Shown here: in pieces, positions 31,853 to 41,043 of the stretch | How the letters are laid out: the number at the start of each line of letters is the position of its first letter | Numbering within the stretch: position 1 is the first letter of the stretch | From: JAADHI01 sp964451325 | GTDB taxonomy: Bacteria > Nitrospirota > Nitrospiria > SBBL01 > JAADHI01 | Length of the DNA stretch: 47,279 bases | Assembly (NCBI GenBank): GCA_964451325.1 | Contig: CAYVHO010000020.1 | Span: 1-47,279, forward strand | Direction: 5' to 3' | Made by a program: the position numbers and the translations under genes | Notes under the pieces: generated by a model | Seen by the model: only the letters and a program-made list of their open reading frames with translations | Database searches by the model: none | Told to the model about the DNA's origin: nothing

Positions 31853-33294
31853 CCTTCTTTGGGAGGGGCGGTGTCTGAAAAAAGACCCAGTTGCCTGATT
31901 TCGGCTCCTGTGAATGGAATGGGATAGTTCTCGGAAAAACAGGCGGTGCAAAAATCAGTGTTTTCCCCTGTGGGCCTGTTGTAAACGGCACGAAACATCC
32001 CCTCATTTGAAAGATAGCTCAAACTATCGGCGGTGATATATTTTCTGATTTCTTCCACACTGTGACTGGCCGCAACCAATTCATGCCGTGTGGGTGTATC
32101 AATACCGTAAAAACAGGGGGAGACAATAGGCGGAGAACTAATGCGGACGTGGATTTCTTTTGCACCCGCCGCACGAATCATTTTCACAATTTTCCGACTG
32201 GTCGTGCCACGCACGAGGGAGTCATCCACAACAATGACACGTTTGCCCTCCAGCAAACCCCGGATGGCATTCAATTTAATTTTCACACCAAAATGCCGAA
32301 TACTCTGTTGGGGTTCAATAAACGTCCGCCCCACATAGTGATTCCGAATCAAACCCGTGTCGTAAGGTAAACGCGACGCTTCGGCATAACCTAAAGCCGC
32401 CGGAACCCCCGAATCAGGGACAGGAATCACCAAATCCGCATCCACGGCACTTTCCCGTAACAACTCTTTTCCCAAGCGTTTTCTGATTTCATAGACACTT
32501 CGACCAAAAACATTGCTATCCGGGCGTGAGAAATAGACATATTCAAAGACACAGTGAGCCGCTTCTGTCGGCAAAAAAGGACTGAAAGAAGTGACGCCCT
32601 TTTTTGTAATCTGCACCACTTCACCGGGCTCGATATCCCGAACAAACTCAGCCTCAATCAAATCAAAAGTGCAGGTTTCAGAAGCCAGGACGTAAGCGCC
32701 ATTTTTCATTCGACCCAGCGAAAGCGGACGCACACCATAAGGATCACGTACACCGATTAAGCCTTCTTCCGACAAAAAAATGAGAGAATACGCACCCCGT
32801 ACCCGGGAGAGACTTTCCACAATGCGTTCACTTAAGCGTTTTTGCCGAGAGTGGGCAATTAAATGCACAATGACTTCGCTGTCCATCGAAGACTGAAAAA
32901 TGGACCCGTAGGCCTCCAATTCATCTCGGAGAAAATCAGCGTTGATCAGGTTGCCGTTATGCACCATCGCAAGTGTGCCTAAGGCATAATTCACTCGAAT
33001 CGGCTGGACATTTTCGAGTCGGCTGCCTCCTGCTGTGGAGTAGCGATTGTGTCCAATCGCCGCAGAACCCTTGAGACGACCGAGCCGTTCCTGGGAAAAA
33101 ATATCGGAGACCAGGCCCGTACCCTTTTCTTCATGAAAGATCTGACCGTCATAAGTCACAATACCACTCGCCTCTTGCCCACGATGCTGCAAGGCATAGA
33201 GACCGAGATAGGTCAAATTTGCGGCTTCGGGATGTCCGTAAACCCCGAAAATACCGCACTCTTCGTGCATTTGGTCAGAAGGTTCTTTAATCAT
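31849..33294 (-). CDS. purF: Amidophosphoribosyltransferase
   Basis: 481 residues. PurF makes 5-phosphoribosylamine from PRPP and glutamine, the first step of purine synthesis. MHEECGIFGVYGHPEAANLT shows a short propeptide before the catalytic Cys; GHNRYSTAG, VHNGNL and DSEVIVHLI belong to the Ntn glutaminase half; the PRTase half has VIVVDDSLVRGTTSRKIVKM. The C-terminal Cys pattern FCTACFSENYP, with other Cys residues, suggests the Fe-S type seen in Bacillus. It is the last gene of purQ-purL-purF, 14 bases after purL. Confidence 0.97.
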   Translation of the reverse strand: MIKEPSDQMHEECGIFGVYGHPEAANLTYLGLYALQHRGQEASGIVTYDGQIFHEEKGTGLVSDIFSQERLGRLKGSAAIGHNRYSTAGGSRLENVQPIRVNYALGTLAMVHNGNLINADFLRDELEAYGSIFQSSMDSEVIVHLIAHSRQKRLSERIVESLSRVRGAYSLIFLSEEGLIGVRDPYGVRPLSLGRMKNGAYVLASETCTFDLIEAEFVRDIEPGEVVQITKKGVTSFSPFLPTEAAHCVFEYVYFSRPDSNVFGRSVYEIRKRLGKELLRESAVDADLVIPVPDSGVPAALGYAEASRLPYDTGLIRNHYVGRTFIEPQQSIRHFGVKIKLNAIRGLLEGKRVIVVDDSLVRGTTSRKIVKMIRAAGAKEIHVRISSPPIVSPCFYGIDTPTRHELVAASHSVEEIRKYITADSLSYLSNEGMFRAVYNRPTGENTDFCTACFSENYPIPFTGAEIRQLGLFSDTAPPKEG

Positions 33295-33308
33295 GGGATG
33301 TTAAAACC

Positions 33309-35555
33309 TTAGGTGTTTTGTCTGTGATCTTCAAAATAACGCGCGATACCATTCTCATAAACATCTTTCATTGCTTCAAGAGAGACAGAAACCAGAGGAC
33401 GCGTACGGCCCTTGACTGAAAGCACTAAAGAAGCTGTGCCCGTCTCACCAAGCAGCGTTGAGGAAAGCCCCCCTTCCGAAATCAGAGCCTCAAGTTGCAC
33501 AAGATTCTCCGTTTTTACCGAGACAACAATCCTCGATTGAGACTCACCAAACAAAAAACCATCTATGCGAATCGACGGCGCTTCGATCTCAAGCTTAGCA
33601 CCCACACCAGAGGCCGACAAGAGACAGCATTCGGCCAAAACCACAAGTAACCCGCCCTCAGCACAATCTTGAGCGGAGCGCAATAGCCCAGCCTCTGCGG
33701 CTGCGACAACAACAGCGTGTACACTTTTTTCTTTCTCAAAATCAACATTGGGTGGATAGCCACGTTCTTGCGCGTGAATGATTTTAAGATAGGCCGTACC
33801 GCCCAGTTCTTCACGGGTATCACCAATTAAAACAATCTTTTCACCAGGAGCCTTAAAACCGGGCGTGAGGGGCGTTTCAATAAGGGCCGCAGAATCCACC
33901 AAACCCACCATACCCACCACGGGGGTCGGATAAATACCCAGGCCCAAGGTTTCGTTATAAAGACTCACATTGCCACTCACGACAGGGATTTCAAGTCGTT
34001 CACAGGCATCTGCCATCCCTTCAACCGCCAAACCCAAAGACCACATGGTTTCAGGGCGTTCTGGATTGCCAAAATTGAGACAATTGGTCAGTCCAATGGG
34101 CTTCGCACCAACACAAGCCAAATTACGTGCGGCTTCCGCCACCGCAATCGCACCGCCAAAGTAGGGATGTAACAAGGCATAAGTACTGTTGCCATCTGTC
34201 GTCATCGCCAAAGCTTTATTTGTGCCTTTTAGGCGGATCATCGCCGACCCTTGACCAGGAGGAATAACGGTATTGTTCTGAATCATGTGATCGTATTGCT
34301 GATACACCCACTTTTTACTCGCAAAATTGGGTGAACCCAAAAGTGTCAACAAGGTCTCTGAATACGATTTTGGTTCGGCAATGGCCTCTTCCTGCAAACC
34401 CAAGAGCAAGTCCTGAAAAGCAGGCGCTTTCACAGGGCGATCATAAAGCGGGGCTTCGGCAGTCAAAGCCTTTACCGGAATTTCGGCGATGAGGGCATCC
34501 CCCTTTTTCACCCGAAAAATATGATCGTCTGTCACAACACCTATTTCCGCAACATCCAGATCCCAGTGCTCAAAAATCGCCGCAACTTCGGCTTCACAGC
34601 CTTTTTTAGCGACCAGTAGCATGCGCTCCTGCGATTCTGAAATCATGATTTCTTCAGGGGTGATGCTGGCATCACGCAGGGGAACTTTTTCCAAGTCAAT
34701 CTCAATACCACAATTGCCACGATCGGCCATTTCTGTGGCCGAGCTGGTCAAACCCGCCGCACCCATATCCTGAATCCCCACCAATGTGCCGGAATGAATC
34801 AATTCCAAACAGGCTTCCACCAGGCGTTTTTCTGTAAAAGGGTCGCCGACTTGCACCGTGTGACGGTCTTCGGTTTCTTCATTCAGTTCAGCACTCGCCA
34901 TCGTTGCACCGTGTACCCCGTCACGTCCGGTTTTTGAGCCAACATAAATCACAGGATTTCCGATGCCACCCGCGGCCGCTGTCACAATCTCGTCTTTTTT
35001 GGCGATACCCAAACAGAAAACATTGACCAGGGGGTTTTTGGAATAAATTTCATTAAAGACGATTTCGCCACCCAAAGTCGGCACCCCGATACAATTGCCA
35101 TAGCCAGCAATACCCGCCACAACCTCTTCCATCAAATAACGGTTTTTGGGGACATCCAATGGCCCAAAACGCAGGGAATTTAAGAGCGCAACAGGACGTG
35201 CACCCATGGTAAAAATGTCGCGCAAGATACCACCAACACCCGTCGCTGCCCCCTGATAGGGTTCGATGTAAGAAGGGTGATTGTGACTCTCTATTTTAAA
35301 CACCGCCACCCAGTCGTCACCGATATCCACCACGCCCGCATTTTCTCCGGGGCCGTGGATGACGTGTTCGCCTTTTGTGGGAAAGCGTGCGAGATAGCGT
35401 TTTGAGCTTTTGTAACTACAGTGTTCACTCCACATCGCCGAAAAAATGGCAAGCTCCGTGGCATTGGGCGCACGATCCAGAAGTTTTTTTGTTTTTTGAT
35501 ATTCTTCGTCTGTCAGCGTGTGATAAGGGATGGCTTCTGAAGTGGAATCGCTCAT
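33309..35555 (-). CDS. purL: Phosphoribosylformylglycinamidine synthase subunit PurL
   Basis: 748 residues, the size of the small PurL that works with PurQ and PurS (not the 1300-residue fused form). It makes FGAM from FGAR with ATP and ammonia. Blocks include SEHCSYKSSKRYLARFPTKG, VVDIGDDWVAVFKIESHNHP, YQGAATGVGGILRDIFTMGA, DMGAAGLTSSATEMADRG, ISESQERMLL and CAEGGLLVVLAECC. The start overlaps the purQ stop (ATGA). No purS-like gene (about 80 residues) is seen nearby. Confidence 0.98.
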   Translation of the reverse strand: MSDSTSEAIPYHTLTDEEYQKTKKLLDRAPNATELAIFSAMWSEHCSYKSSKRYLARFPTKGEHVIHGPGENAGVVDIGDDWVAVFKIESHNHPSYIEPYQGAATGVGGILRDIFTMGARPVALLNSLRFGPLDVPKNRYLMEEVVAGIAGYGNCIGVPTLGGEIVFNEIYSKNPLVNVFCLGIAKKDEIVTAAAGGIGNPVIYVGSKTGRDGVHGATMASAELNEETEDRHTVQVGDPFTEKRLVEACLELIHSGTLVGIQDMGAAGLTSSATEMADRGNCGIEIDLEKVPLRDASITPEEIMISESQERMLLVAKKGCEAEVAAIFEHWDLDVAEIGVVTDDHIFRVKKGDALIAEIPVKALTAEAPLYDRPVKAPAFQDLLLGLQEEAIAEPKSYSETLLTLLGSPNFASKKWVYQQYDHMIQNNTVIPPGQGSAMIRLKGTNKALAMTTDGNSTYALLHPYFGGAIAVAEAARNLACVGAKPIGLTNCLNFGNPERPETMWSLGLAVEGMADACERLEIPVVSGNVSLYNETLGLGIYPTPVVGMVGLVDSAALIETPLTPGFKAPGEKIVLIGDTREELGGTAYLKIIHAQERGYPPNVDFEKEKSVHAVVVAAAEAGLLRSAQDCAEGGLLVVLAECCLLSASGVGAKLEIEAPSIRIDGFLFGESQSRIVVSVKTENLVQLEALISEGGLSSTLLGETGTASLVLSVKGRTRPLVSVSLEAMKDVYENGIARYFEDHRQNT

Positions 35556-36247
35556 TTTTTCCCCCAGGGACTTTGTAGTGATTTAAAAAGCCGGATGCCA
35601 TCAATGCCCCCCAAAACCGCATCGGAGGCCCGCTCGGGATGCGGCATCATGCCCAAGACATTACCCGCTTTGTTGCAAATGCCCGCGATGTGATGCACAG
35701 AACCATTGGGGTTTGCCGAAGCGGTGGTTTCACCCGTTTTTGAAACGTAACGAAAAACAATTTGATTATTTTTTTCTAATTCGGTCACCGCATCCGCATC
35801 CAGATAATAATTGCCATCCATGTGTGCAATCGGCAAATCAATGACTTCGTCTGACTGATACAAATGCGTAAATTGTGTCTCATTGGATTCAACTCGAAGC
35901 GAAGACCACTGACAAATAAATTTTGTAGAATTGTTTTGCAAAAGCGCACCCGGAAGCAAACCGGCTTCGGTCAGAATTTGAAAACCATTACAAATCCCCA
36001 CAACAGGTCGTCCTTTTTCCGCAAAATCAAGAACGGCGTCCATAATGGGCGAAAAGCGGGCAATGGCACCGGCGCGTAAATAATCGCCATAAGAAAATCC
36101 ACCTGGAATGATCAGCACATCAATTTCAGGCAGCTTCGTCTCACGATGCCAAATAAAGGTCGTCGGCTCTCCCAAGACATCGGCGGTCACATACTTACAG
36201 TCAAAATCACAGTTAGAGCCGGGAAAAACAACAATACCAAAACGCAT
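35552..36247 (-). CDS. purQ: Phosphoribosylformylglycinamidine synthase glutaminase subunit PurQ
   Basis: 231 residues. PurQ is a class I glutamine amidotransferase that supplies ammonia to PurL. RFGIVVFPGSNCDFDCKYVT starts the fold, IIPGGFSYGDYLRAGAIA carries the oxyanion strand, VVGICNGFQILTEAGLLPGA holds the catalytic Cys, and MMPHPERASD the His-Glu pair. It is the first gene of the operon, behind a good promoter. Confidence 0.98.
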   Translation of the reverse strand: MRFGIVVFPGSNCDFDCKYVTADVLGEPTTFIWHRETKLPEIDVLIIPGGFSYGDYLRAGAIARFSPIMDAVLDFAEKGRPVVGICNGFQILTEAGLLPGALLQNNSTKFICQWSSLRVESNETQFTHLYQSDEVIDLPIAHMDGNYYLDADAVTELEKNNQIVFRYVSKTGETTASANPNGSVHHIAGICNKAGNVLGMMPHPERASDAVLGGIDGIRLFKSLQSPWGKK

Positions 36248-36293
36248 TGAATGGGTTCCTTAAAATGCAAAGAAAGGCCTTTTGAAGCCGGGA

Positions 36294-36321
36294 GTATAGC
36301 ACATGTATTTCCGGGAACAAG
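36294..36321 (-). promoter_or_regulatory. Sigma70-type promoter of the purQLF operon
   Basis: Minus strand TTGTTC (36316-36321), 16-base spacer, TATACT (36294-36299), with a leader of about 40 bases to purQ. I see no clear PurR-box or guanine-riboswitch structure in the leader. Confidence 0.65.
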
Positions 36322-36504
36322 ACCGAATGCCATGATATTCTCAGATCTTCTCAGGCATTACTCTTTTCTAAGTTGGGATGCGGCATTTTTTTGAGGATAT
36401 GCAGGCATTGCGCTTCAATACCGACATAAGTGTTTTCTCATTGATAATCCGATGGACACTCGTTAAGATGTGGCCGATCAAAATTTGAGGACACAAAAAA
36501 TAGA

Positions 36505-36903
36505 ATGAACAGACTCATCGCCCTGCTCAAAGCAGGCGAAACCCCTTGGGGGGGCATTTACCTCCGTGTGCTCGCACTCACTTATCTGGGTTTGTCAGGC
36601 TTACATTTTGCCGGCCTGCTGGACTACGGCGATGTGCCGCTGGAAAAAATGACGGCCACTGCAAAAACCGTCAGCCTCGTTTACGCGCAAGTCTTTCTCT
36701 TTGGGGCCGTCGGTCTTTGGATACGAAAACCCTGGGGCGTCGCCCTCTTTTTCCTCACCGCCTTATCACAATTGATACTTTACACGGGATTTCCAGCGCT
36801 TGTCACCACAACAGATGAAGGCCTGAAAACCTTAGAAGGTTTTGTCAATTATCACATCTCCACCCTGGCGATTTTTGTATTGATCCGGATTCAGGGGCGG
36901 TAG
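36505..36903 (+). CDS. Small membrane protein, DUF6163-like
   Basis: 132 residues with four membrane spans: YLRVLALTYLGLSGLHFAGL, VSLVYAQVFLFGAVGLWI, GVALFFLTALSQLILYTGF and NYHISTLAIFVLIRI. A loop ALVTTTDEGLKTLEGFV lies between the last two. This is the layout of uncharacterised DUF6163-type proteins. It sits alone between the purine operon and the CRISPR locus, with TTGAGGA upstream as a ribosome site. Function unknown. Confidence 0.7.
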   Translation: MNRLIALLKAGETPWGGIYLRVLALTYLGLSGLHFAGLLDYGDVPLEKMTATAKTVSLVYAQVFLFGAVGLWIRKPWGVALFFLTALSQLILYTGFPALVTTTDEGLKTLEGFVNYHISTLAIFVLIRIQGR

Positions 36904-37039
36904 TGTCAAGTCAAGTGAGAAGAGATTTATTTACCATACACACTTGAGCATTAACCCATTTTTTGCTCTTGCTCTTGCTTTTCCTTCCAAATATTTATAA
37001 CGTATTCAGGGAAATCCCCCTCTTTCAGAATATGTCACG

Positions 37040-38065
37040 ATGCCGCGAGCAACACAGTCAATACGTCAGTGGACCATCCTAAGACTGCTTGAGACAAACA
37101 GGCGTGTCACGCTTCGACAATGCGCAGAGGCTTTAGAACATGCCTGTCATGAACGCACGCTTCGCAGAGACATTGAAGCCCTAGAGTTGTCCGGCATTCC
37201 GATTTATACCGAACGGGAGAACGGGAAACGTTATTGGAAACTGCTCGATACCTATAAACGCATCCCGCTTCCTTTAACGGCCACAGAGCTTTACGCCCTT
37301 CAGTGCAGCAGACACTTGCTCGCGCCCTTGGAAGGAAGCTTCATTTCCGAATCGCTTGAGAGCCTGTTTTATAAAATCAATGCGGGCCTCAACCCCAAAG
37401 ACAAGGCCTATCTATCACTTCTTTCACAAACCCTCCAGGTTGGTCTGCCACCCTACACCATTTACAAATCGCACAAAAAGCATATTGATGCGATTAAAGG
37501 GGCAATAGAAAAGGGAAACAGCCTTGAGATTACCTACACCCCCTTAAAAACCGGTCGGGCGGCAAGACGCAAGATTGACCCCTATCGGCTTTGGTATTAC
37601 AACGGCACCCTCTACCTGGTCGGCCATTGTCATAAACGAAAAAACCTCCGGACCTTTGTAATCGACCGTATCCGCAAGGTCGTGGTCATGGATGTTCAAT
37701 TTCAGATCCCCCTTTACTTTTCGATTGGGGATTATTTTAAAAATACCTTCGGCGTCTATCGCGGTGAGGCTGAGACCGTCACCCTGCGATTCAAAAAACC
37801 AGCTTCGGTCTGGGTGCAATCAAAACAATGGCATGAAACACAGCACTTGACATTGCTCAAAGACGGGACCGTCGAATTGAAATTCCAAGTCGCCGTAACA
37901 CCAGAGTTAAGGCAGTGGGTTTTTGGTTTCGGCGCTCAAGTTGTGGTAATCGCTCCCAAACGCTTGAAAACAATGATTGAAAATGAGGCTTGGCGCCTCT
38001 TGGGCCAATATCAGAAAGTGAAGATAGGACGGAGAAACAAAATTTTGAAAAAAGAAAAAAAATGA
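37040..38065 (+). CDS. WYL-domain transcriptional regulator of the CRISPR locus
   Basis: 341 residues. An HTH at the N-terminus (RQWTILRLLETNRRVTLRQC, TLRRDIEALELSGIPIYTE) belongs to the DeoR/YafY type. The WYL domain has KIDPYRLWYYNGTLYLVGHC and TFVIDRIRKVVVMD, the ligand pocket of this family. WYL regulators are frequent in CRISPR-Cas loci, where they bind nucleic-acid or nucleotide signals and repress or activate cas genes. It is encoded just upstream of cas6 on the same strand. A short dyad (38072-38088) in the gap is a possible target. Confidence 0.93.
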   Translation: MPRATQSIRQWTILRLLETNRRVTLRQCAEALEHACHERTLRRDIEALELSGIPIYTERENGKRYWKLLDTYKRIPLPLTATELYALQCSRHLLAPLEGSFISESLESLFYKINAGLNPKDKAYLSLLSQTLQVGLPPYTIYKSHKKHIDAIKGAIEKGNSLEITYTPLKTGRAARRKIDPYRLWYYNGTLYLVGHCHKRKNLRTFVIDRIRKVVVMDVQFQIPLYFSIGDYFKNTFGVYRGEAETVTLRFKKPASVWVQSKQWHETQHLTLLKDGTVELKFQVAVTPELRQWVFGFGAQVVVIAPKRLKTMIENEAWRLLGQYQKVKIGRRNKILKKEKK

Positions 38066-38071
38066 AATTCC

Positions 38072-38088
38072 GTGACCTGGGCTGTCAC
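38072..38088. promoter_or_regulatory. Short inverted repeat before cas6
   Basis: GTGAC (38072-38076) and GTCAC (38084-38088) are separated by seven bases, seven bases after the WYL stop and about 40 before cas6. It may be the WYL operator or only chance; no clear promoter was found with it. Confidence 0.3.
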
Positions 38089-38128
38089 AAAGGTCTGCTA
38101 GGGTGGGTTTAAACATAGGAGAAACCGC

Positions 38129-38710
38129 ATGATGGTTGTTGATTTACTCTTTCGTCTCATCGCTTCGCACATTCCTGTTGATCACGGTTATCCGCTCTAT
38201 TCGGCCATTAGCCGGGTAATCCCTGAGATTCATACTGTAAAAAATATTGCGATTCATCCGATTCGCGGGGTCTACACCGGAAACGGCGTGCTCCATCTGA
38301 ATGATCGTTCCCGGCTGGTTCTCCGGCTGCCGCAGGAGCAAATCCGGCCCGTCTTGAAACTGGCGGGGAAAAGGTTGGATGTGGCAGGTCATCGTCTTCA
38401 AGTCGGGGTTTGTGAAACCCTGGCTTTAAGACCTGTCGCGTCGCTTTATGCGCGGCTGGTGACGATCAAGGGATTTATGGAGACAGAGCCTTTTCTTGAA
38501 GCCGCCCGGCGGCAGCTTCAAGAAAAATCAATCACCGCTGAACTTCGGCTGGGCGCGCGCCGGACATTAAAAATCAAGGACAAACAGGTACTTGGATTTG
38601 AAGTGCTGGCGACGGGCTTAACAGCAGAAGATGCGATGAAGTTGCAGGAAGCGGGCATTGGTGGAAGGCGGAAGATGGGCTGCGGGGTTTTTGTGGAGTG
38701 GAATAGATGA
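38129..38710 (+). CDS. cas6: CRISPR crRNA endonuclease Cas6 (MYXAN/Cmx6 type)
   Basis: 193 residues. Cas6 cuts the pre-crRNA within each repeat and often stays bound. VDLLFRLIASHIPVDHGYPL matches the Cmx6 opening, with His residues that may be catalytic; FLEAARRQLQEKSITAELRL and LKIKDKQVLGFEVLATGLTA follow; the glycine-rich loop GIGGRRKMGCGVFVEW ends the RAMP fold. AGGAGAAACCGC precedes the ATG. The gene overlaps cas3 by four bases (ATGA). Its expected target is the hairpin in the 36-bp repeat of the array. Confidence 0.92.
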   Translation: MMVVDLLFRLIASHIPVDHGYPLYSAISRVIPEIHTVKNIAIHPIRGVYTGNGVLHLNDRSRLVLRLPQEQIRPVLKLAGKRLDVAGHRLQVGVCETLALRPVASLYARLVTIKGFMETEPFLEAARRQLQEKSITAELRLGARRTLKIKDKQVLGFEVLATGLTAEDAMKLQEAGIGGRRKMGCGVFVEWNR

Positions 38711-41043
38711 GCGCGCTGCTTGCCAAAAGTCCGGCGGTCAATCGACCCGACAAAGGGTTGGCGGAACATTGTGCTGAAGTCATGGATTCGTTCATCTTTA
38801 TGTTTGGAGAAGTCTCCAGGCCGACGCATCTGGGTAAAGCATGGATGAACTTTTTCAAGATTTCATCGAGTGACTATCCGCGCTTTCATGCAAACGGAAT
38901 TGCCTCCTGCGGTCTGCATGACCTCGGAAAAGCCAACGACGGTTTTCAAGGTGCGGTGCGTGGGAAACACGGAGTACAGGTGATGCGGCACGAACATCTG
39001 AGCGCGCTAATTCTGTTCTTGCCACAAGTACGGAATTGGCTCTCTTCTCACCCGTTGCTTGACGTTGAGGTTGTTATCAGTGCAGTTGCCGGACATCACC
39101 TGAAAGCTTCACCGAGACAAGAAATATATTATCCGGCTATTGGTGAAAAACTGGGTGACGTAGCAGACCTGCTGGAAGTTTATTGTGACGCTGACGAGTT
39201 TAAGACCGTGTTCAATCAAGTTTCTACTCGGCTGGGAATGCGCGAGTGCGGCGCGCAAGTATTTGTTTTGTGGAGTTACACAGCCGACATCGGACAAAGT
39301 GTCGGTGATCTCAGCGCATCATTGATCGACCATTTCAGGCGAAAGCACTCCGCGCTCAAAAAGTCGGTCGAGCGCCACGCGCTCCTGCTTGCCGTAAAGG
39401 CGGCAGTTCTTGCGGCCGATGCCGCCGGTTCCGGTTTGGTGCGCGAGGGTCATGACATTGGCGCATGGATCGCCGAGGCGTTTGGCGACGCAAATCTTTT
39501 GGATGGCATTCGTATCAATAGAGATATCATCGTCCCACGTATTGCCCAAATCAAAATAAAATCCAATAAAGAGTTTGAATGGAACGACTTTCAACGTGGC
39601 ATCGCCGATCTTTCTGACCGAGCACTGTTGTTGGCCGCCTGTGGGAGTGGAAAAACTTTGGCGGCGTGGCGATGGATTCAGGCACGACTGGAACATCGGC
39701 CGCGCCAGCGTGTGATTTTCTTGTATCCAACCCGGGCCACAGCCACAGAGGGGTTCCGCGATTATGTATCCCACGCGCCGGAAAGTGACGCGGCCTTACT
39801 ACACGGAACGTCTGTTTACGAGCTACAGGATATGTTCGACAACCCAGCCGATACCCGAACAGGTCGTAACTACGACACCGATGATCGCCTCTATGCGCTC
39901 GCGTATTGGCAGCGCCGAATTTTCAGTGCCACGGTCGATCAGTTTCTGGGATTCATGCAGCAAATCTATCGCTCTGTCTGTTTGTTGCCGGTGTTGGCGG
40001 ACAGCGTGGTGGTGTTCGACGAAATACACAGTTTCGATAAAGCGCTGTTTTCCACGCTCAAGAAATTTCTCAAACGATTTGACCTGCCTGTACTGTGCAT
40101 GACGGCGAGTCTACCTAAACGCCGCCGCGATGATCTGCTCAAACTCGGATTCCAAATATTCCCCGACGCTGCGGATCAATTCGCCGATTTGGAACGACTG
40201 GCAGGTCTGCCACGTTATCGTGTGGAAATGCTCGATTCACAGCGGGCCGCCTTACAAGTTGCCAAAGATGCGGTGCGCGAAAACAAGCGCTGCCTGTGGG
40301 TCGTCAACACCGTTGATCGTTGTCAGCAACTCGCGCGGGAACTCAACGCACTGTGCTACCACAGCCGCTTCACGCTGGATGACCGCAAGGAACGGCATCG
40401 GGAGGTGGTCAACGCATTTCAAAGAACCGACAATCAAGCAGTGATTGCCGTAACCACGCAAGTTTGCGAAATGAGCCTGGACCTGGACGCGCAAGTGCTC
40501 ATCAGCGAAGTCGCGCCGATCACCGCGATGATACAGCGCATGGGACGTTGCAACCGCCACGCGAAAGATGACTCTTCGCCTATCGGGCATGTGTATTTCT
40601 ATGTCCCGGAGAGGCTGGGGCCATACGGGGAAGAAGAATTACGCGGTGCATCAGATTTCATCTCCGCGATTACAGGAGACACGGTTTCGCAGACGAGGCT
40701 TGAAGAACTGCTCGAACAATTTGGCCCGGACGCGCCGGAACCGGACCGCATTGCGGCCTTCATTGACGATGGCTTTTGGTCGCGCGGCGGGCGGGAAGAT
40801 CTGCGCGATGGTCCCGACTTTTCCGTACCGGCGATTTTGGACGGACATATTGAGCATTACCTCCAAGCAATCAAACACAATAAGCCGACGGATGGTTTCG
40901 TTGTTCCCGTGCCGAAAAAATCCGCACGGAACGACCCAAGGCTGGGATGGATGAAAAAAGCACCAGCGAGCCATTACAACCCACGCTACGGATTTTTCAA
41001 GGAACCTTTGGCGAAGGGCGCGAACGAGGAGAACAACACATGA
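38707..41043 (+). CDS. cas3: CRISPR-associated helicase-nuclease Cas3
   Basis: 778 residues. HD nuclease at the N-terminus: His21 in GLAEHCAEV, His71-Asp72 in GLHDLGKANDGFQ, RHEH (94-97) and AGHH (129-131). The SF2 helicase follows: Walker A AACGSGKTLAAW (about 310-320), DEIH at 438-441 in VVFDEIHSFDKA, motif III MTASLP, and motif VI QRMGRCNRHAK (from residue 610). Cas3 unwinds and degrades DNA once Cascade binds a target. All key residues are intact, so the system should be able to interfere. It overlaps cas6 and cas8 by four bases each. Confidence 0.97.
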   Translation: MSALLAKSPAVNRPDKGLAEHCAEVMDSFIFMFGEVSRPTHLGKAWMNFFKISSSDYPRFHANGIASCGLHDLGKANDGFQGAVRGKHGVQVMRHEHLSALILFLPQVRNWLSSHPLLDVEVVISAVAGHHLKASPRQEIYYPAIGEKLGDVADLLEVYCDADEFKTVFNQVSTRLGMRECGAQVFVLWSYTADIGQSVGDLSASLIDHFRRKHSALKKSVERHALLLAVKAAVLAADAAGSGLVREGHDIGAWIAEAFGDANLLDGIRINRDIIVPRIAQIKIKSNKEFEWNDFQRGIADLSDRALLLAACGSGKTLAAWRWIQARLEHRPRQRVIFLYPTRATATEGFRDYVSHAPESDAALLHGTSVYELQDMFDNPADTRTGRNYDTDDRLYALAYWQRRIFSATVDQFLGFMQQIYRSVCLLPVLADSVVVFDEIHSFDKALFSTLKKFLKRFDLPVLCMTASLPKRRRDDLLKLGFQIFPDAADQFADLERLAGLPRYRVEMLDSQRAALQVAKDAVRENKRCLWVVNTVDRCQQLARELNALCYHSRFTLDDRKERHREVVNAFQRTDNQAVIAVTTQVCEMSLDLDAQVLISEVAPITAMIQRMGRCNRHAKDDSSPIGHVYFYVPERLGPYGEEELRGASDFISAITGDTVSQTRLEELLEQFGPDAPEPDRIAAFIDDGFWSRGGREDLRDGPDFSVPAILDGHIEHYLQAIKHNKPTDGFVVPVPKKSARNDPRLGWMKKAPASHYNPRYGFFKEPLAKGANEENNT

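Noticed and set aside
39319..39774. 151-residue minus-strand frame inside cas3
   Set aside because: Antisense shadow in a GC-rich gene; no start signals.
40947..41039. Upstream start for cas8
   Set aside because: The ATG at 41040 has a ribosome site and overlaps the cas3 stop, and the extra residues do not match the family.
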